From Geothrix edaphica (lineage in GTDB: Bacteria > Acidobacteriota > Holophagae > Holophagales > Holophagaceae), in assembly GCF_030268045.1 (NCBI RefSeq), contig NZ_BSDC01000003.1:496001-560000 (forward strand): a DNA stretch of 64,000 bases, in the 5' to 3' direction. The notes under the pieces are model-generated. The model was not told the DNA's origin. It searched no databases and was given only the letters and a program-made list of their open reading frames with translations. The position numbers and the translations under genes are program-made. Each line of letters opens with the position of its first letter. Position 1 is the first letter of the stretch. Of this stretch, positions 10,669 through 20,114 are shown piece by piece.

Positions 10669-11766
10669 TCAGGATTCTTTCACCAGCATTTCCAGCATTT
10701 CCACGACCCTTGCCGGCGGGATGCGGTGGGCGCTGGACCCATGGGTGGGGAACCCGTCCAGGACGGCCGGATCGCAGTCCACGTCCGGCCCCCGCAGCGG
10801 CAGGGCCCGGGGCCCGATGGGGTTCACCCAGACCTCGGGGCTGGGCCCGAAGAGCGTGACCGTGGGCCGGCCGGTGGCGGCGGCCGTGTGGGCCAGGCCC
10901 GTGTCGATGGCCACGTTGCCCCAGGCCGCGGCCTGGATGGCGCAGGCTTCGGGCAGGGTGGTCTTCCCGGCCAGGTTGATGGCTCCGGGCACCGCCCCGG
11001 CCAGGGCCGCGCCGAGGGCCGCCTCGTCAGGCCCACCCAGGAGCACGGGGCGGATGTCCCGGGCCTGGAGCAGCCGCATGAGCTCCGGCCAGGTGCGATC
11101 CTCGGGGAACCAGCGCTTGCCGAAGCCCCGGGTGCCGAAGGCCAGGGTCGCGTAGGGCTCCCCGTCCCATCCTTCGGCCCGCAGCTTGTCCGGGCCCTTG
11201 TGCCCGCCCAGCAACGCCGGCGTGAGGGGCAGCCAGAGGGCCCGGTCATCGCCTGTGAGGGCTTCGAGCAGGGGCTGGATGCGGGTGGCGATGTGCAGGG
11301 GCAGGTTCCGGTAGCGGATGGGGTGGTGGTACAGCAGGCGCAGGTGGTTGTCCGCGATGCCGGCCCGGAGGGGGACCCGGCTCAGCCAGGCGGCGAAGGG
11401 CAGGCGCGCGCTCTGGGAGAGGTTCAGGAAGGCCGCGGGCGGGCGCTTGCGCCAGCCCCGCACGAGGGCCCAGGGATCGGGCTTGGCCGCCCCGCCGCCC
11501 TCGATGTGGGCCTCGGCGATGAAGGCGGGATCGGCCTCGGACAGCAGGGCGGCGCCGATGTGGTGGCCCACGGCGATCCACCGCAACTGGACGCCCCGCT
11601 CCGCCGCCACGGCGTTCCAGTGGTGCTGGAGGGTGCGCAGGAAGGGCAGCGTCATCACCACGTCGCCGAGCTGGCGGGGGAAGCGGATCCACACCTCGGG
11701 CGCGGCCCCTCCGGCCAAGGCCTGGTCGAAGCGGGCCAGGGCCGGGTGCCGGCTGGCGGCGCTCAT
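10669..11766 (-). CDS. Glycosyltransferase family 9 (heptosyltransferase-like)
   Basis: 365 residues from the ATG at 11,766 (GGAGGACGC upstream); the open frame is longer but without support. It has the GT-B outline of ADP-heptose:LPS heptosyltransferases: Ile-Arg-Phe-Pro-Arg-Gln-Leu-Gly-Asp-Val-Val-Met-Thr-Leu-Pro-Phe at the start and, near the end, Asp-Thr-Gly-Leu-Ala-His-Thr-Ala-Ala-Ala plus Thr-Leu-Phe-Gly-Pro-Ser. It should add a sugar to the LPS core on the cytoplasmic face. The neighbouring lipid A acyltransferase supports an LPS role. Which heptose step cannot be told. Confidence 0.88.
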   Translation of the reverse strand: MSAASRHPALARFDQALAGGAAPEVWIRFPRQLGDVVMTLPFLRTLQHHWNAVAAERGVQLRWIAVGHHIGAALLSEADPAFIAEAHIEGGGAAKPDPWALVRGWRKRPPAAFLNLSQSARLPFAAWLSRVPLRAGIADNHLRLLYHHPIRYRNLPLHIATRIQPLLEALTGDDRALWLPLTPALLGGHKGPDKLRAEGWDGEPYATLAFGTRGFGKRWFPEDRTWPELMRLLQARDIRPVLLGGPDEAALGAALAGAVPGAINLAGKTTLPEACAIQAAAWGNVAIDTGLAHTAAATGRPTVTLFGPSPEVWVNPIGPRALPLRGPDVDCDPAVLDGFPTHGSSAHRIPPARVVEMLEMLVKES

Positions 11767-11786
11767 GCGTCCTCCCGGACCGGTGC

Positions 11787-13088
11787 TCAAGAGCCCTCCC
11801 GGGCCAGGGGCATGGTCATGCAGCGGGGTCCGCCCCGGGCGCGGCTCAGCTCGCCGGCCTCGATCTGGACCAGGTACTTCTGCCCGTCCAGCAGGTCCAG
11901 GGCAGGGTCCGCCAGGACCTCCTTCGCGTTCAGCACCCGGTAGCCGGCCCGGTCCAGGGCCTCGGCCGTGGCGAGGTTGCGGCCGTAGCTGGTGATGACG
12001 CCCGGCGCCAGGCAGAAGGCGTTGGCCCCGTCGGTCCACTGCTCCCGCTGCTGGAGGATGAAGTCGTTCCCGCCGCAGAAGATGGGCCGGAGGTCGATGC
12101 CCACACGCTTCAGGGCCTTCAGCAGGCTCGGGTGGGTGCTCATCCGCAGCTCGGGATGCCGCAGGTCGATGCTGGTGACGTTCAGCAGCTCCCGGCTGCC
12201 CTCCACGAAGTAGGGCGGGTAGACCAGGCACTCAGCCTCGCTGGTGCGGGTGAAGATGGTGTCCAGATGCATGGCGCTGCGCTTCTTGGGCATGAGCACC
12301 ATGAGCAGGTGGTCGAAGCTGCTGTCGTCCTCGGCCCGGTGGGCGCGGAGGCTCTCGGCCAGCAGGTGGATGGCGTCGGCCTGGGTGCGCTCGGAGCAGC
12401 CCACGGCCAGCACCTTGTGGCTCAGCACCAGGATGTCGCCACCCTCCATGCTCACGGGGGCCTTGATCTCGCCCCGGATCAGGGGCGTCACCTGGTCGAA
12501 CCACTTGTCGTGCTCGGTGTGGTGCTTCAGCCGCGGATGGTGCCGGAAGACGTAGCTGAGGATCAGGGGCTCGCGCTCCCGGGCCCAGGTGGCCATGGAG
12601 TTCACGCTGTAGCCGTCGCCGATGACCGAGGCGGGATCCCGCATGAACAGGAGGTTCGGGATGGGCCGCACCCGGTAGTCGAACTCCTCCTCCCAGTGCG
12701 TGTGGCTCGGCATGTCGTCCCAGGGCAGGCCGCCGATGACGCTGCGGGCCGTGTCCGCCGGGGCCATGTCGCGCAGCAGGTTGCAGGTGTCGTCCGGCAG
12801 GCCCACCAGGCGCCGCAGGTCCTCCACGAAGGCCAGCTTCACCCCTTCATCCTGCAGGGCCTCGATGAACAGGTCCTGGATGTCCAGCACCTCATCCGCC
12901 ACCCGGGCCAGCACCTGGCGGAACTGGGCGTGCTCCTGGCGGGCGAGATCGCCGTAGAGGATGTCGTCGAAGAGCAGCTTCTCCATCATCCCCGGCACCA
13001 TCTGATCCACTTCGGGGCCGGGGTTGTGGACCACCACCTGCTTGAGGCGGGCGGTCTCGGAGAACACGGAGAGCTGGATGGGCTGCAT
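11787..13088 (-). CDS. arcA: Arginine deiminase
   Basis: 433 residues. All hallmarks are visible: Leu-Phe-Met-Arg-Asp-Pro near 157, Glu-Gly-Gly-Asp (about 225), His-Leu-Asp-Thr-Ile-Phe (about 270), Gly-Gly-Asn-Asp-Phe and the catalytic Cys423 in Gly-Gly-Pro-Arg-Cys-Met-Thr-Met-Pro. It hydrolyses arginine to citrulline and ammonia. The usual partners (ornithine carbamoyltransferase, carbamate kinase, arginine/ornithine antiporter) are not adjacent, so here it may serve acid resistance or nitrogen supply rather than a local ADI operon. It is 20 bp before the GT9 gene on the same strand and divergent from ahpC. Confidence 0.95.
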   Translation of the reverse strand: MQPIQLSVFSETARLKQVVVHNPGPEVDQMVPGMMEKLLFDDILYGDLARQEHAQFRQVLARVADEVLDIQDLFIEALQDEGVKLAFVEDLRRLVGLPDDTCNLLRDMAPADTARSVIGGLPWDDMPSHTHWEEEFDYRVRPIPNLLFMRDPASVIGDGYSVNSMATWAREREPLILSYVFRHHPRLKHHTEHDKWFDQVTPLIRGEIKAPVSMEGGDILVLSHKVLAVGCSERTQADAIHLLAESLRAHRAEDDSSFDHLLMVLMPKKRSAMHLDTIFTRTSEAECLVYPPYFVEGSRELLNVTSIDLRHPELRMSTHPSLLKALKRVGIDLRPIFCGGNDFILQQREQWTDGANAFCLAPGVITSYGRNLATAEALDRAGYRVLNAKEVLADPALDLLDGQKYLVQIEAGELSRARGGPRCMTMPLAREGS

Positions 13089-13181
13089 GCGGGGGCCTCG
13101 GGGGTCCTGAAACCCCGCAGATTAGCACGGAAGCCCTGTCCCATCTGCATCTGCGTCGTTCAGTTGACCCCGGGGTTCGAT

Positions 13182-13206
13182 ATACTTTACCGATTTGGTC
13201 GGATAT
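13182..13206. promoter_or_regulatory. IscR/Rrf2-like operator upstream of ahpC
   Basis: A 25-bp imperfect palindrome with ATA/TAT ends and inner half-sites CCGA and TCGG agrees with the E. coli IscR type-1 consensus at about 21 of 25 positions, compared by eye from memory. It lies about 80 bp before the peroxiredoxin start in the divergent arcA-ahpC gap. An Fe-S-based Rrf2 regulator controlling an oxidative-stress gene would make sense; this is inference. Confidence 0.5.
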
Positions 13207-13286
13207 TTTCCTTGAACCGCCGTAGGGGGCGTCATAGCCTGATTATTCCCAATGAAACCCGGGGCAAGACCCCTTTTGGAGGCTCC

Positions 13287-13868
13287 ATGGCCGCATTCGT
13301 CACCCAGACCGCTCCCGACTTCAAGGCCGATGCCCTGGTCAACGGCGAGTTCAAGCAGATCTCGCTGTCGGACTACAAGGGCAAGAAGGTCGTCCTCTTC
13401 TTCTACCCCCTCGACTTCACCTTCGTCTGCCCCACCGAGATCCTGGCCTTCGCCGACGCCCTCAAGGAGTTCGAGGCCCGCCACACCCAGGTCATCGGCG
13501 TGAGCGTCGATTCCAAGTTCAGCCACCACGCCTGGGTGAACACCCCGCGCAAGGACGGCGGCATCCAGGGCGTGACCTTCCCCCTGGTCTCCGACCTGAA
13601 CAAGACCATCGCCCAGGACTACAACGTGCTGCTGCCCGCCGGCATCGCCCTGCGCGGCCTGTTCATCATCAACAAGGACGGCATCCTGAAGCACATCACC
13701 GTGAACCACAACGACCTGGGCCGCAGCGTGGAAGAGGTCCTGCGCCTCCTCGACGCCGTGGACTTCAGCGAAGAGCACGGCGAAGTCTGCCCCGCCAACT
13801 GGCACAAGGGCGAGAAGGCCATGAAGCCGACGACCGATGGCCTCAAGGCCTACGTGGCGTCGAAGTAG
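13287..13868 (+). CDS. ahpC: Typical 2-Cys peroxiredoxin (AhpC/Prx1 group)
   Basis: 193 residues, started at the ATG after TTTTGGAGG. The peroxidatic Cys48 is in Asp-Phe-Thr-Phe-Val-Cys-Pro-Thr-Glu and the resolving Cys168 in Glu-Val-Cys-Pro-Ala-Asn-Trp, so it is a decamer-forming typical 2-Cys enzyme that reduces H2O2 and organic peroxides. No ahpF or thioredoxin reductase gene is next to it. It has a probable IscR/Rrf2-like site upstream and a hairpin after the stop. Confidence 0.95.
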   Translation: MAAFVTQTAPDFKADALVNGEFKQISLSDYKGKKVVLFFYPLDFTFVCPTEILAFADALKEFEARHTQVIGVSVDSKFSHHAWVNTPRKDGGIQGVTFPLVSDLNKTIAQDYNVLLPAGIALRGLFIINKDGILKHITVNHNDLGRSVEEVLRLLDAVDFSEEHGEVCPANWHKGEKAMKPTTDGLKAYVASK

Positions 13869-13897
13869 CTATCGGCTATCAGCGGTCGGCTGTCAGC
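13868..13897. repeat. Four-unit heptad array (GCTRTCR type), third copy
   Basis: Four tandem 7-mers, GCTATCG, GCTATCA, GCGGTCG and GCTGTCA, plus GC, starting on the last base of the ahpC stop codon. It is the same unit and copy number as the arrays at 5,301 and 5,357, so it is a dispersed family. Confidence 0.8.
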
Positions 13898-13907
13898 AAT
13901 CAGAGAG

Positions 13908-13929
13908 AGGGGCGCCGCAAGGCGCCCCT
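13908..13929 (+). terminator. Hairpin after ahpC
   Basis: Perfect 9-bp stem AGGGGCGCC / GGCGCCCCT with a GCAA loop. It is not followed by a T run, so it may be a weak terminator or an mRNA 3' stabiliser. Confidence 0.55.
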
Positions 13930-13974
13930 CCTGCATCTGACTTACCTTCCGGAAAGGGCGACCCCGGTTAATCT

Positions 13975-14631
13975 GTGGGCCCCCTCCTTCCGGACGAGAC
14001 CACCTTCACGAGGAAGCGCTTGCAGAAGCCACTGGAATTCCCGATCACGCCCGCGGTCCTCCACCAGCCCCGGGGCTGGGTGTGGCGGGCCATCGGGCGG
14101 GTCTACCTGCGGCTGGCCGGCTGGCGCATCGAAGGGACCTTCCCGGCGGAGCCCAAGTTCGTCACCATCGTGGCCCCCCACACCTCGAACTGGGACTTCG
14201 CGCTGGGCGTGGCCGTGGTCTTCGCGTTGGAGCTGCGCGTCTCCTGGCTCGGCAAGCACTCCCTCTTCCAGACCCCGCTCAGGCGCTTCTTCTTCTGGCT
14301 GGGCGGCATCCCCGTGGATCGCCGGGCGGCCCACGGGGTGGTGGACGCCTGCGTGAAGGCCTTCGAGGGCGCTCCCGCCCGCCTGCTGGCCCTGGCCCCC
14401 GAAGGCACCCGGAAGGGCGTGAGCCAGTGGAAGTCCGGCTTCTACCGGATCGCCATTGCGGCCGACGTGCCCATCTGGCCCGTGGGGTTCGACTTCCGCG
14501 ACCATGTGGTCCGCCTGATGCCCGTGTTCCGGCCCACCGGCGACCTGGAGGCGGACCTGCCCCACATCCAGGCCCTGTTCAACGGCGTGCACGGCCTGCG
14601 GGAACGCGCCGGCCGCGGCACCCGGGCCTGA
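13975..14631 (+). CDS. PlsC-like lysophospholipid acyltransferase family protein
   Basis: 218 residues from the GTG at 13,975; later starts are possible, as no strong ribosome site decides. The HX4D catalytic motif is His-Thr-Ser-Asn-Trp-Asp and the Glu-Gly-Thr-Arg glycerol-phosphate-binding motif is Pro-Glu-Gly-Thr-Arg-Lys-Gly. The Trp-Asp-Phe-Ala version and short length resemble the stand-alone acyltransferases that act on glycerophospholipid-like acceptors. It is convergent with the DUF748 gene, with only 3 bp between stops. A second, different member is at 31,791. Confidence 0.8.
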   Translation: MGPLLPDETTFTRKRLQKPLEFPITPAVLHQPRGWVWRAIGRVYLRLAGWRIEGTFPAEPKFVTIVAPHTSNWDFALGVAVVFALELRVSWLGKHSLFQTPLRRFFFWLGGIPVDRRAAHGVVDACVKAFEGAPARLLALAPEGTRKGVSQWKSGFYRIAIAADVPIWPVGFDFRDHVVRLMPVFRPTGDLEADLPHIQALFNGVHGLRERAGRGTRA

Positions 14632-14634
14632 CGG

Positions 14635-17505
14635 CTAGTTGAGGCTGAACGCCACGACCGCGCCCTTGGCCTGGCCGCTCCGCACCTGGAAGACCCGGGC
14701 CGGATCGGCCTTGCCGGTGTCCAGCAGCCAGCTGAGGACGCCCTTGGCCCGGGCGTCCGCCAGCTGGGTGAGGGCGGCGGGATCCACCTTCTGGGCGCCC
14801 AGCAGGCGCTGCTCCATCTCCGCGGGGGGCGGAGGCGGAGTCGGCTGGGTGCCCTTGATCTCCTTCGGCGCGGGGAACGTGGCGTCGTAGGCAACCTTCA
14901 GCCAGCGTTCCCGCTCGGCCGGGGGCACCGCGGCTTCTTCCGTGAGCTTCAACCCCTGGGTCCGGGTGCGGCGCAGCAGGGCCTCCAGGGCGGCCTTCCG
15001 CAGGGCGCCGCCATCCTGGCCTTCATCCACCGCGCCCTCCGCCTCCAGCCTCAGCTCGGGCCGTTCCTGCAGGGCCTTGGCCAGGGCCTGGAGCTTCGTG
15101 GTGGCCGCGGCATCCAGGGCCGCCGCACCGGGTGCGAAGGCCACACTGCTGAGGTCGCCCGCATCACTGCCGAAGAGCTTGCCGATGAGGGTGAAGGGCG
15201 AGGTGGCGATCTTTCCCAGCAGGTTGAAGACGGCCTTCCACACCAGCTTGCCGTACTTCACGTCGGGATCGTCGAGGTTGCCCTCAATGGGCAGGTCGAA
15301 GGCGATGACGCCCTTGCGGTCCCGCAGGATCGCCAGGCCCAGCTTCACGGGGAGGCCCGTGGCATCCGGGCTCTGGACCTTCTCGCCCAGGTAGAACTGG
15401 TCGAGCTTCACGGCGTTCTCAGATTTCAGATTCCGGCGGTCGATGCGCAGGTGGGAATCCAGGACGAGCTTGCCCTTCTGCACGGTGTAGCCCAGGTACT
15501 TGCCGGTGTAGGGCGTGAAGTCCGTGAGGTCCGCGCCCTGGATCTTCAGGATCACATCCGTATCCAGGTCGCTGCGCAGGGGCATGGCATGGCCCGTGAT
15601 GGTGATGGGCGCCAGTCCGCCGGCCCGGCCCTTGAAATCGACCTTGGACGAGGCATCGGGGCGGCTGGACAGGCCCAGGTAGCTGCCCTCCAGGTCGCTG
15701 AGCACCAGGGCCGCATTGGGCTGCAGGGAGCGGTCGATGTAGCTGAGGCGGCCCCCGGTGATGCCGAAGGTCACAATGGTCAGATCCGGGGCGCCGGCGG
15801 GCGTGGCCGGCAGGACGGCGGCGGTCGGGGCGGCGGGCTTGCCTTCCGGGGCCAGCCGCAGGGCCCGGGCCACGTTGGTGCTGCCATCGGCTTCCACCAC
15901 CACCCGCCCTTCGGGATCGGTCCAGACCACCGTCTTGATGGTCATGGCGAAGGGCGCCGTGCGGACCTCGGCCCCGGACAGGCTCAGCTGCTTCCAGCGC
16001 AGGAAGGACTCATTCAGGGCCGTGTCGCGGGCCTCGAGGCCCTGCACGGAGGCGGCGCCCTGATAGGTCATGCCATCGGTCCGGCGCCCCTCGAAGGCGA
16101 AGCGCATGCGGCCATCGATCCCCAGCTTCCCCGAGGCGATGCGCAGATCCAGGGCCGAATCCAGGTAGGGATCCCAGGGCGCCAGGTCCAGCCCCTGGGC
16201 CTTCAGCTGGAGGTCGCCGGTGCCCTTGAAGGGGGCCAGGGTCCCCTCGGCCTTCAGGGAGCCGGCACCCAGCTTCAAGTCCAGCGAGGCCTGGCTGGAG
16301 GCCTTGGGATCCAGGCTCAGGTCCCTCCAGTGCAGGTTCACATCCGTGGCCTCGACCTTCACCGGGCGCGCGGGACCCAGGTCCTCCCAGCCCAGCCGGA
16401 AGCCCCGCAGGGCCAGGTCGCCGATCCGGAGCTGGAGGGGCTTCTCGTCAGGTTTCTTCGCCTTGGGCCTGGGCGGCGCGAAGAGCCGCGCCAGGTTCAG
16501 GGCCCCGTCCTTCGCGGCCTGGACGCGGACCACGCCCTGCTCCGCCGTGACGGCGCCCAGCTCCACGGAAGGCACCAGCAGGTCGGCCTTGCCGTCGCGG
16601 ACCTCCAGGCTCGGCAGCTCGATGGCCGGGTCGGCCACGCCCTTCTCGGCGATCTTCAGGTCCTTCAGGTTGAGTTCCAATCCGGACAGCTCCGCCACGT
16701 GATGGCCCTTGGACCACTCGAACCGGTACTGGGCCCGCACGGTGCCCGTGCCGCTGCGGATCTCGCTGGAGACCTGCTCCTGCTCGTAGGGGCGGTACTT
16801 GGGCAGCGACAGGTTCTCCAGCAGCAGGGTGCCCCGGGAGGCGAAGGGCTGGAAGCCCACGTCCCCCTTCCAGGCCACGTGCTCCCCGGCCTCGGTCCAG
16901 GCCTCGAGGGCGACGCCGCTGCGATGCCCGACCACCGTGCGCAGGTTGTCCAGGCGGAAGGCGATGGGGCCCAGCTCCGAATGGAAGGGGGCCGAGGCGG
17001 ACCGGTCCGTGAACTCCACCCGCCCATCCTGCAGCTGGAAGCGGCGGACGGCGAGGATCCAGGTCGAGGGGGGCGCCGTCTCCCGCGGCTCCGGGCCGTC
17101 CTCCTCGAGCAGGTCCTGGAAGTTGAGCCGACCCTCGGCGTCCAGGGCCGCCCGGACCGTCAGGCCGTCCACTTCGATGGCGGTGAAGCCCACCGTGTGG
17201 CGGAGGAGGCGCCAGACATCGGGATTCGCATAGACGCGCCGCAGGGTGATCCAGTCGCCGCCGCCCCGCTCGGCCACCCGCAGGCCCTCGAGGGTGGCCC
17301 CGAAGGTGAGGGGGTTGAACCGCACCTTCGCGACCGTGACGGGGCGCTTCAGGGCCGCCGAGGCCTGCCGCTCGAGGCGGGGCCTGGCCAGGGCAGGGAT
17401 CAGGAAGAACCCGGCCAGCAGCCAGAGACCGTAGATCCCCGTCAGCACAAGGATCCACCGGCGCCACCGGCGGAAGAAGGCCGAGAGGGGGGCTGGAATG
17501 GGCAT
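14635..17505 (-). CDS. DUF748 (AsmA-like) envelope protein
   Basis: 956 residues. A basic start and a single membrane anchor (about 17-38, Trp-Ile-Leu-Val-Leu-Thr-Gly-Ile-Tyr) are followed by a long series of beta-rich repeats of the AsmA/DUF748 type and a C-terminal part with Leu-Gly-Lys-Ile-Ala-Thr-Ser-Pro-Phe. The mature part ends with an OmpA-like helical stretch (Leu-Asp-Ala-Ala-Ala-Thr-Thr-Lys-Leu-Gln-Ala-Leu-Ala-Lys) that may bind cell wall. AsmA-like proteins are now thought to be bridges that carry phospholipid between the two membranes. The gene stands alone. Confidence 0.85.
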   Translation of the reverse strand: MPIPAPLSAFFRRWRRWILVLTGIYGLWLLAGFFLIPALARPRLERQASAALKRPVTVAKVRFNPLTFGATLEGLRVAERGGGDWITLRRVYANPDVWRLLRHTVGFTAIEVDGLTVRAALDAEGRLNFQDLLEEDGPEPRETAPPSTWILAVRRFQLQDGRVEFTDRSASAPFHSELGPIAFRLDNLRTVVGHRSGVALEAWTEAGEHVAWKGDVGFQPFASRGTLLLENLSLPKYRPYEQEQVSSEIRSGTGTVRAQYRFEWSKGHHVAELSGLELNLKDLKIAEKGVADPAIELPSLEVRDGKADLLVPSVELGAVTAEQGVVRVQAAKDGALNLARLFAPPRPKAKKPDEKPLQLRIGDLALRGFRLGWEDLGPARPVKVEATDVNLHWRDLSLDPKASSQASLDLKLGAGSLKAEGTLAPFKGTGDLQLKAQGLDLAPWDPYLDSALDLRIASGKLGIDGRMRFAFEGRRTDGMTYQGAASVQGLEARDTALNESFLRWKQLSLSGAEVRTAPFAMTIKTVVWTDPEGRVVVEADGSTNVARALRLAPEGKPAAPTAAVLPATPAGAPDLTIVTFGITGGRLSYIDRSLQPNAALVLSDLEGSYLGLSSRPDASSKVDFKGRAGGLAPITITGHAMPLRSDLDTDVILKIQGADLTDFTPYTGKYLGYTVQKGKLVLDSHLRIDRRNLKSENAVKLDQFYLGEKVQSPDATGLPVKLGLAILRDRKGVIAFDLPIEGNLDDPDVKYGKLVWKAVFNLLGKIATSPFTLIGKLFGSDAGDLSSVAFAPGAAALDAAATTKLQALAKALQERPELRLEAEGAVDEGQDGGALRKAALEALLRRTRTQGLKLTEEAAVPPAERERWLKVAYDATFPAPKEIKGTQPTPPPPPAEMEQRLLGAQKVDPAALTQLADARAKGVLSWLLDTGKADPARVFQVRSGQAKGAVVAFSLN

Positions 17506-17658
17506 GGAAGAAGCATAGACCTTTCCGTCCGGTGTGATTCATGCCACAACCCCATTCTCAAGACACGGCCGGGACGGCTATCCTCCCTGGGTCGCGGTGC
17601 CGCCAGGACTGCCATCCCCGAGCGTGTCGGCGCACCGCTGGACCGAGAGGCATGTGTC

Positions 17659-18978
17659 ATGTCGGCACGACGCTTGGTGATCCTGGGAGCCGCCGGACGC
17701 GACTTCCACAACTTCAACACCGTGTACCGGGACAACCCCGCGTACCAGGTGGTGGCCTTCACCGCCACCCAGATCCCCGATATCGCGGGCCGCCGCTATC
17801 CGGCCGTCCTCGCCGGGAAGCTCTACCCGGACGGCATCCCCATCCTGGACGAGTCGGAGCTGGTGGACCTCATCCACCGCGAGCGGATCGACGCCGCGGT
17901 GTTCTCGTACTCCGACGTGCTCCACACTACCGTCATGCACCTGGCCAGCCTCTGCATCGCGCATGGCTGCGACTTCGAGCTGCTGGGCGCGGACAAGACC
18001 ATGATCCAGTCCACCAAGCCCGTCATCGGCATCACCGCCGTCCGCACGGGCGCAGGCAAGAGCCAGACCACCCGCTACATCAGCAACATCCTCAAGAAGC
18101 TCGGCAAGAAGGTCGTGGCCATCCGCCATCCCATGCCCTACGGCGACCTCGCCAAGCAGGCCTGCCAGCGCTTCGCCGACTACGGCGACCTGGACAAGCA
18201 CGAGTGCACCATCGAAGAGCGCGAGGAGTACGAGCCGCACATCGACAATGGCTTCATCGTCTACGCCGGCGTGGACTACGAACAGATCATCCGCAGTGCG
18301 GAAAAGGAGGCGGACGTCATCCTCTGGGACGGCGGCAACAACGACCTGCCCTTCTACAAGAGCGACCTGCACCTCTGCATCGCCGATCCCCTGCGCTCCG
18401 GCCACGAGATGGCCTACCATCCTGGCGAAGCCAACTTCCGCATGGCCGACATCATCCTCATCAACAAGTGCGACAGCGCCAAAGAGGCCGACATCAAGGC
18501 CATCGAGGCCAACGCCGCCCTGGTGAACCCCAAGGCCCGCGTCATCCGCGCCAACAGCCCCGTGAGCTGCGACAAGCCGGAGATGGTGAAGGGCAAGCGC
18601 GCCCTGGTCATCGAGGACGGCCCCACCCTGACCCACGGCTCCATGTCCTATGGCGCCGGCGTGGTGGCCGCCAAGGCCATGGGCGCCCACGAGATCGTGG
18701 ACCCCACGCCCTACGCCGTGGCCTCCATCGCCGCCACCTACCGCAAGTACCCCAACGCCCAGGGCATCCTGCCCGCCATGGGCTACGGCGACCAACAGGT
18801 GAAGGACCTGGAAGCCACCATCGAGGCCACCCCCTGCGACGTGGTGCTCAGCGGCACCCCCATCGACCTCACCCGCGTGCTCAAGGTCTCCAAGCCCATG
18901 ACCCGCGTCCGCTACGACCTGGCGGAGATCCGGGAGGGGGTGCTGGAGGCGGAGGTGCGGAAGGCACTCCGCATGTAG
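17659..18978 (+). CDS. Cyclic 2,3-diphosphoglycerate synthetase-like GTPase
   Basis: 439 residues from the ATG at 17,659. An N-terminal Rossmann-like part ([11 protein letters not shown]) precedes a P-loop NTPase domain with Thr-Gly-Ala-Gly-Lys-Ser at 130-135 and a guanine-type Asn-Lys-Cys-Asp motif. This order matches the cyclic 2,3-diphosphoglycerate synthetase family named after the methanogen enzyme that makes an intracellular thermoprotectant. Bacterial members are widespread, and their product is not proven. It lies alone between DUF748 and an OYE reductase gene, so context does not help. Confidence 0.8.
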   Translation: MSARRLVILGAAGRDFHNFNTVYRDNPAYQVVAFTATQIPDIAGRRYPAVLAGKLYPDGIPILDESELVDLIHRERIDAAVFSYSDVLHTTVMHLASLCIAHGCDFELLGADKTMIQSTKPVIGITAVRTGAGKSQTTRYISNILKKLGKKVVAIRHPMPYGDLAKQACQRFADYGDLDKHECTIEEREEYEPHIDNGFIVYAGVDYEQIIRSAEKEADVILWDGGNNDLPFYKSDLHLCIADPLRSGHEMAYHPGEANFRMADIILINKCDSAKEADIKAIEANAALVNPKARVIRANSPVSCDKPEMVKGKRALVIEDGPTLTHGSMSYGAGVVAAKAMGAHEIVDPTPYAVASIAATYRKYPNAQGILPAMGYGDQQVKDLEATIEATPCDVVLSGTPIDLTRVLKVSKPMTRVRYDLAEIREGVLEAEVRKALRM

Positions 18979-19046
18979 GCAACACACGGCGGGAGGGGTC
19001 TTCGGATCCCTCCCGTTTCAGGTACGCTCGTGGCCCAGGAGTGCCC

Positions 19047-20111
19047 ATGTCCCGCCTTTTCCAGCCCCTCACCCTCCGCGGCCTCACGCTGCCCAACCGC
19101 ATCGCGGTGTCGCCCATGTGCCAGTACCAGGCCAAGGATGGGGTCGCCAATGACTGGCACCTGGTCCACCTGGGCGGCCTGGCCCAGGGGGGCGCGGGCC
19201 TGGTGATGACGGAGGCCACGGCGGTGGTGCCCGAGGGCCGCATCAGCCCGGATGATCTGGGCCTCTGGAACGAGGCCCAGGCCGAGGCCCTGGCCCGCAT
19301 CGTCCACTTCATCGCCTCCCAGGGCGCCGTACCGGGCATCCAGCTGGCCCATGCCGGCCGCAAGGCTTCCAACCCCGCCCCCTGGAAAGGCAGCGGCAGC
19401 CTCTCCCTGGCGGCCGGCGGGTGGACGCCCACGGCGCCCAGCGCCCTGCCCTTCGACGAAGGGTGGACCGTGCCCACGGCCCTGGATGAACCCGGGATCC
19501 TGGCCATCATCGAAGCGTTCATGGACGCGGCCCGCCGCGCCGTGGCCGCGGGCTTCCGGGTGATCGAGGTCCACGCCGCCCACGGCTACCTGCTGCACCA
19601 GTTCCTGTCGCCCCTGTCGAACCAACGCACCGATGCCTATGGCGGCTCCTTCGAGAACCGGACGCGTCTGGTGCGCGAGGTGGTGGGCGCCCTGCGCAAC
19701 ATCCTGCCCGAGGAGCTGCCCCTCTTCACGCGGATCTCCGCCACGGACTGGGCGGAGGGCGGCTGGACCCTCGACCAGTCCGTGGCCCTGGCCAAGGAGC
19801 TGAAGGATCTGGGCGTGGACCTGGTGGACTGCTCCTCCGGGGGCCTCGTGCCCCGCGCCGAGATCCCCCTGGGCCCCGGCTACCAGGTGCCCTTCGCCGC
19901 CCGCATCCGCGCCGAGGCGGGCCTCCCCACCGGCGCCGTGGGCCTCATCACCGACGCCGAGCAGGCCGAGCAGATCCTGGCCCAGGACTCCGCCGATCTC
20001 ATCCTGCTGGGCCGGGAACTCCTCCGTGACCCCCGCTGGCCCCTGCGCGCGGCGAAGACTCTGGGCGCCGACGTCGCCTGGCCCGTCTCCTACCTGCGTG
20101 CGCGCAGGTAG
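19047..20111 (+). CDS. Old yellow enzyme family NADH:flavin oxidoreductase (YqjM-like)
   Basis: 354 residues. The TIM-barrel FMN enzyme pattern is clear: [11 protein letters not shown] near the start (the Cys tuning FMN is typical of the YqjM class), Gln-Leu-Ala-His-Ala-Gly-Arg-Lys-Ala, [11 protein letters not shown] and Leu-Gly-Arg-Glu-Leu-Leu-Arg-Asp-Pro. It reduces activated C=C bonds, with a role in stress or xenobiotic detoxification. The 3' end forms a perfect hairpin. Confidence 0.93.
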   Translation: MSRLFQPLTLRGLTLPNRIAVSPMCQYQAKDGVANDWHLVHLGGLAQGGAGLVMTEATAVVPEGRISPDDLGLWNEAQAEALARIVHFIASQGAVPGIQLAHAGRKASNPAPWKGSGSLSLAAGGWTPTAPSALPFDEGWTVPTALDEPGILAIIEAFMDAARRAVAAGFRVIEVHAAHGYLLHQFLSPLSNQRTDAYGGSFENRTRLVREVVGALRNILPEELPLFTRISATDWAEGGWTLDQSVALAKELKDLGVDLVDCSSGGLVPRAEIPLGPGYQVPFAARIRAEAGLPTGAVGLITDAEQAEQILAQDSADLILLGRELLRDPRWPLRAAKTLGADVAWPVSYLRARR

Positions 20112-20114
20112 GAG
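20087..20114 (+). terminator. Hairpin overlapping the stop codon of the OYE gene
   Basis: Perfect 12-bp stem (CTCCTACCTGCG / CGCAGGTAGGAG) with loop TGCG. The stop codon TAG lies inside the right arm. Only a weak T-rich tail follows, so termination is likely but not certain. Confidence 0.6.

Noticed and set aside
15451-17658. An in-frame 5' extension of the GTPase gene
   Set aside because: It runs antisense through DUF748; the family start is Met at 17,659.
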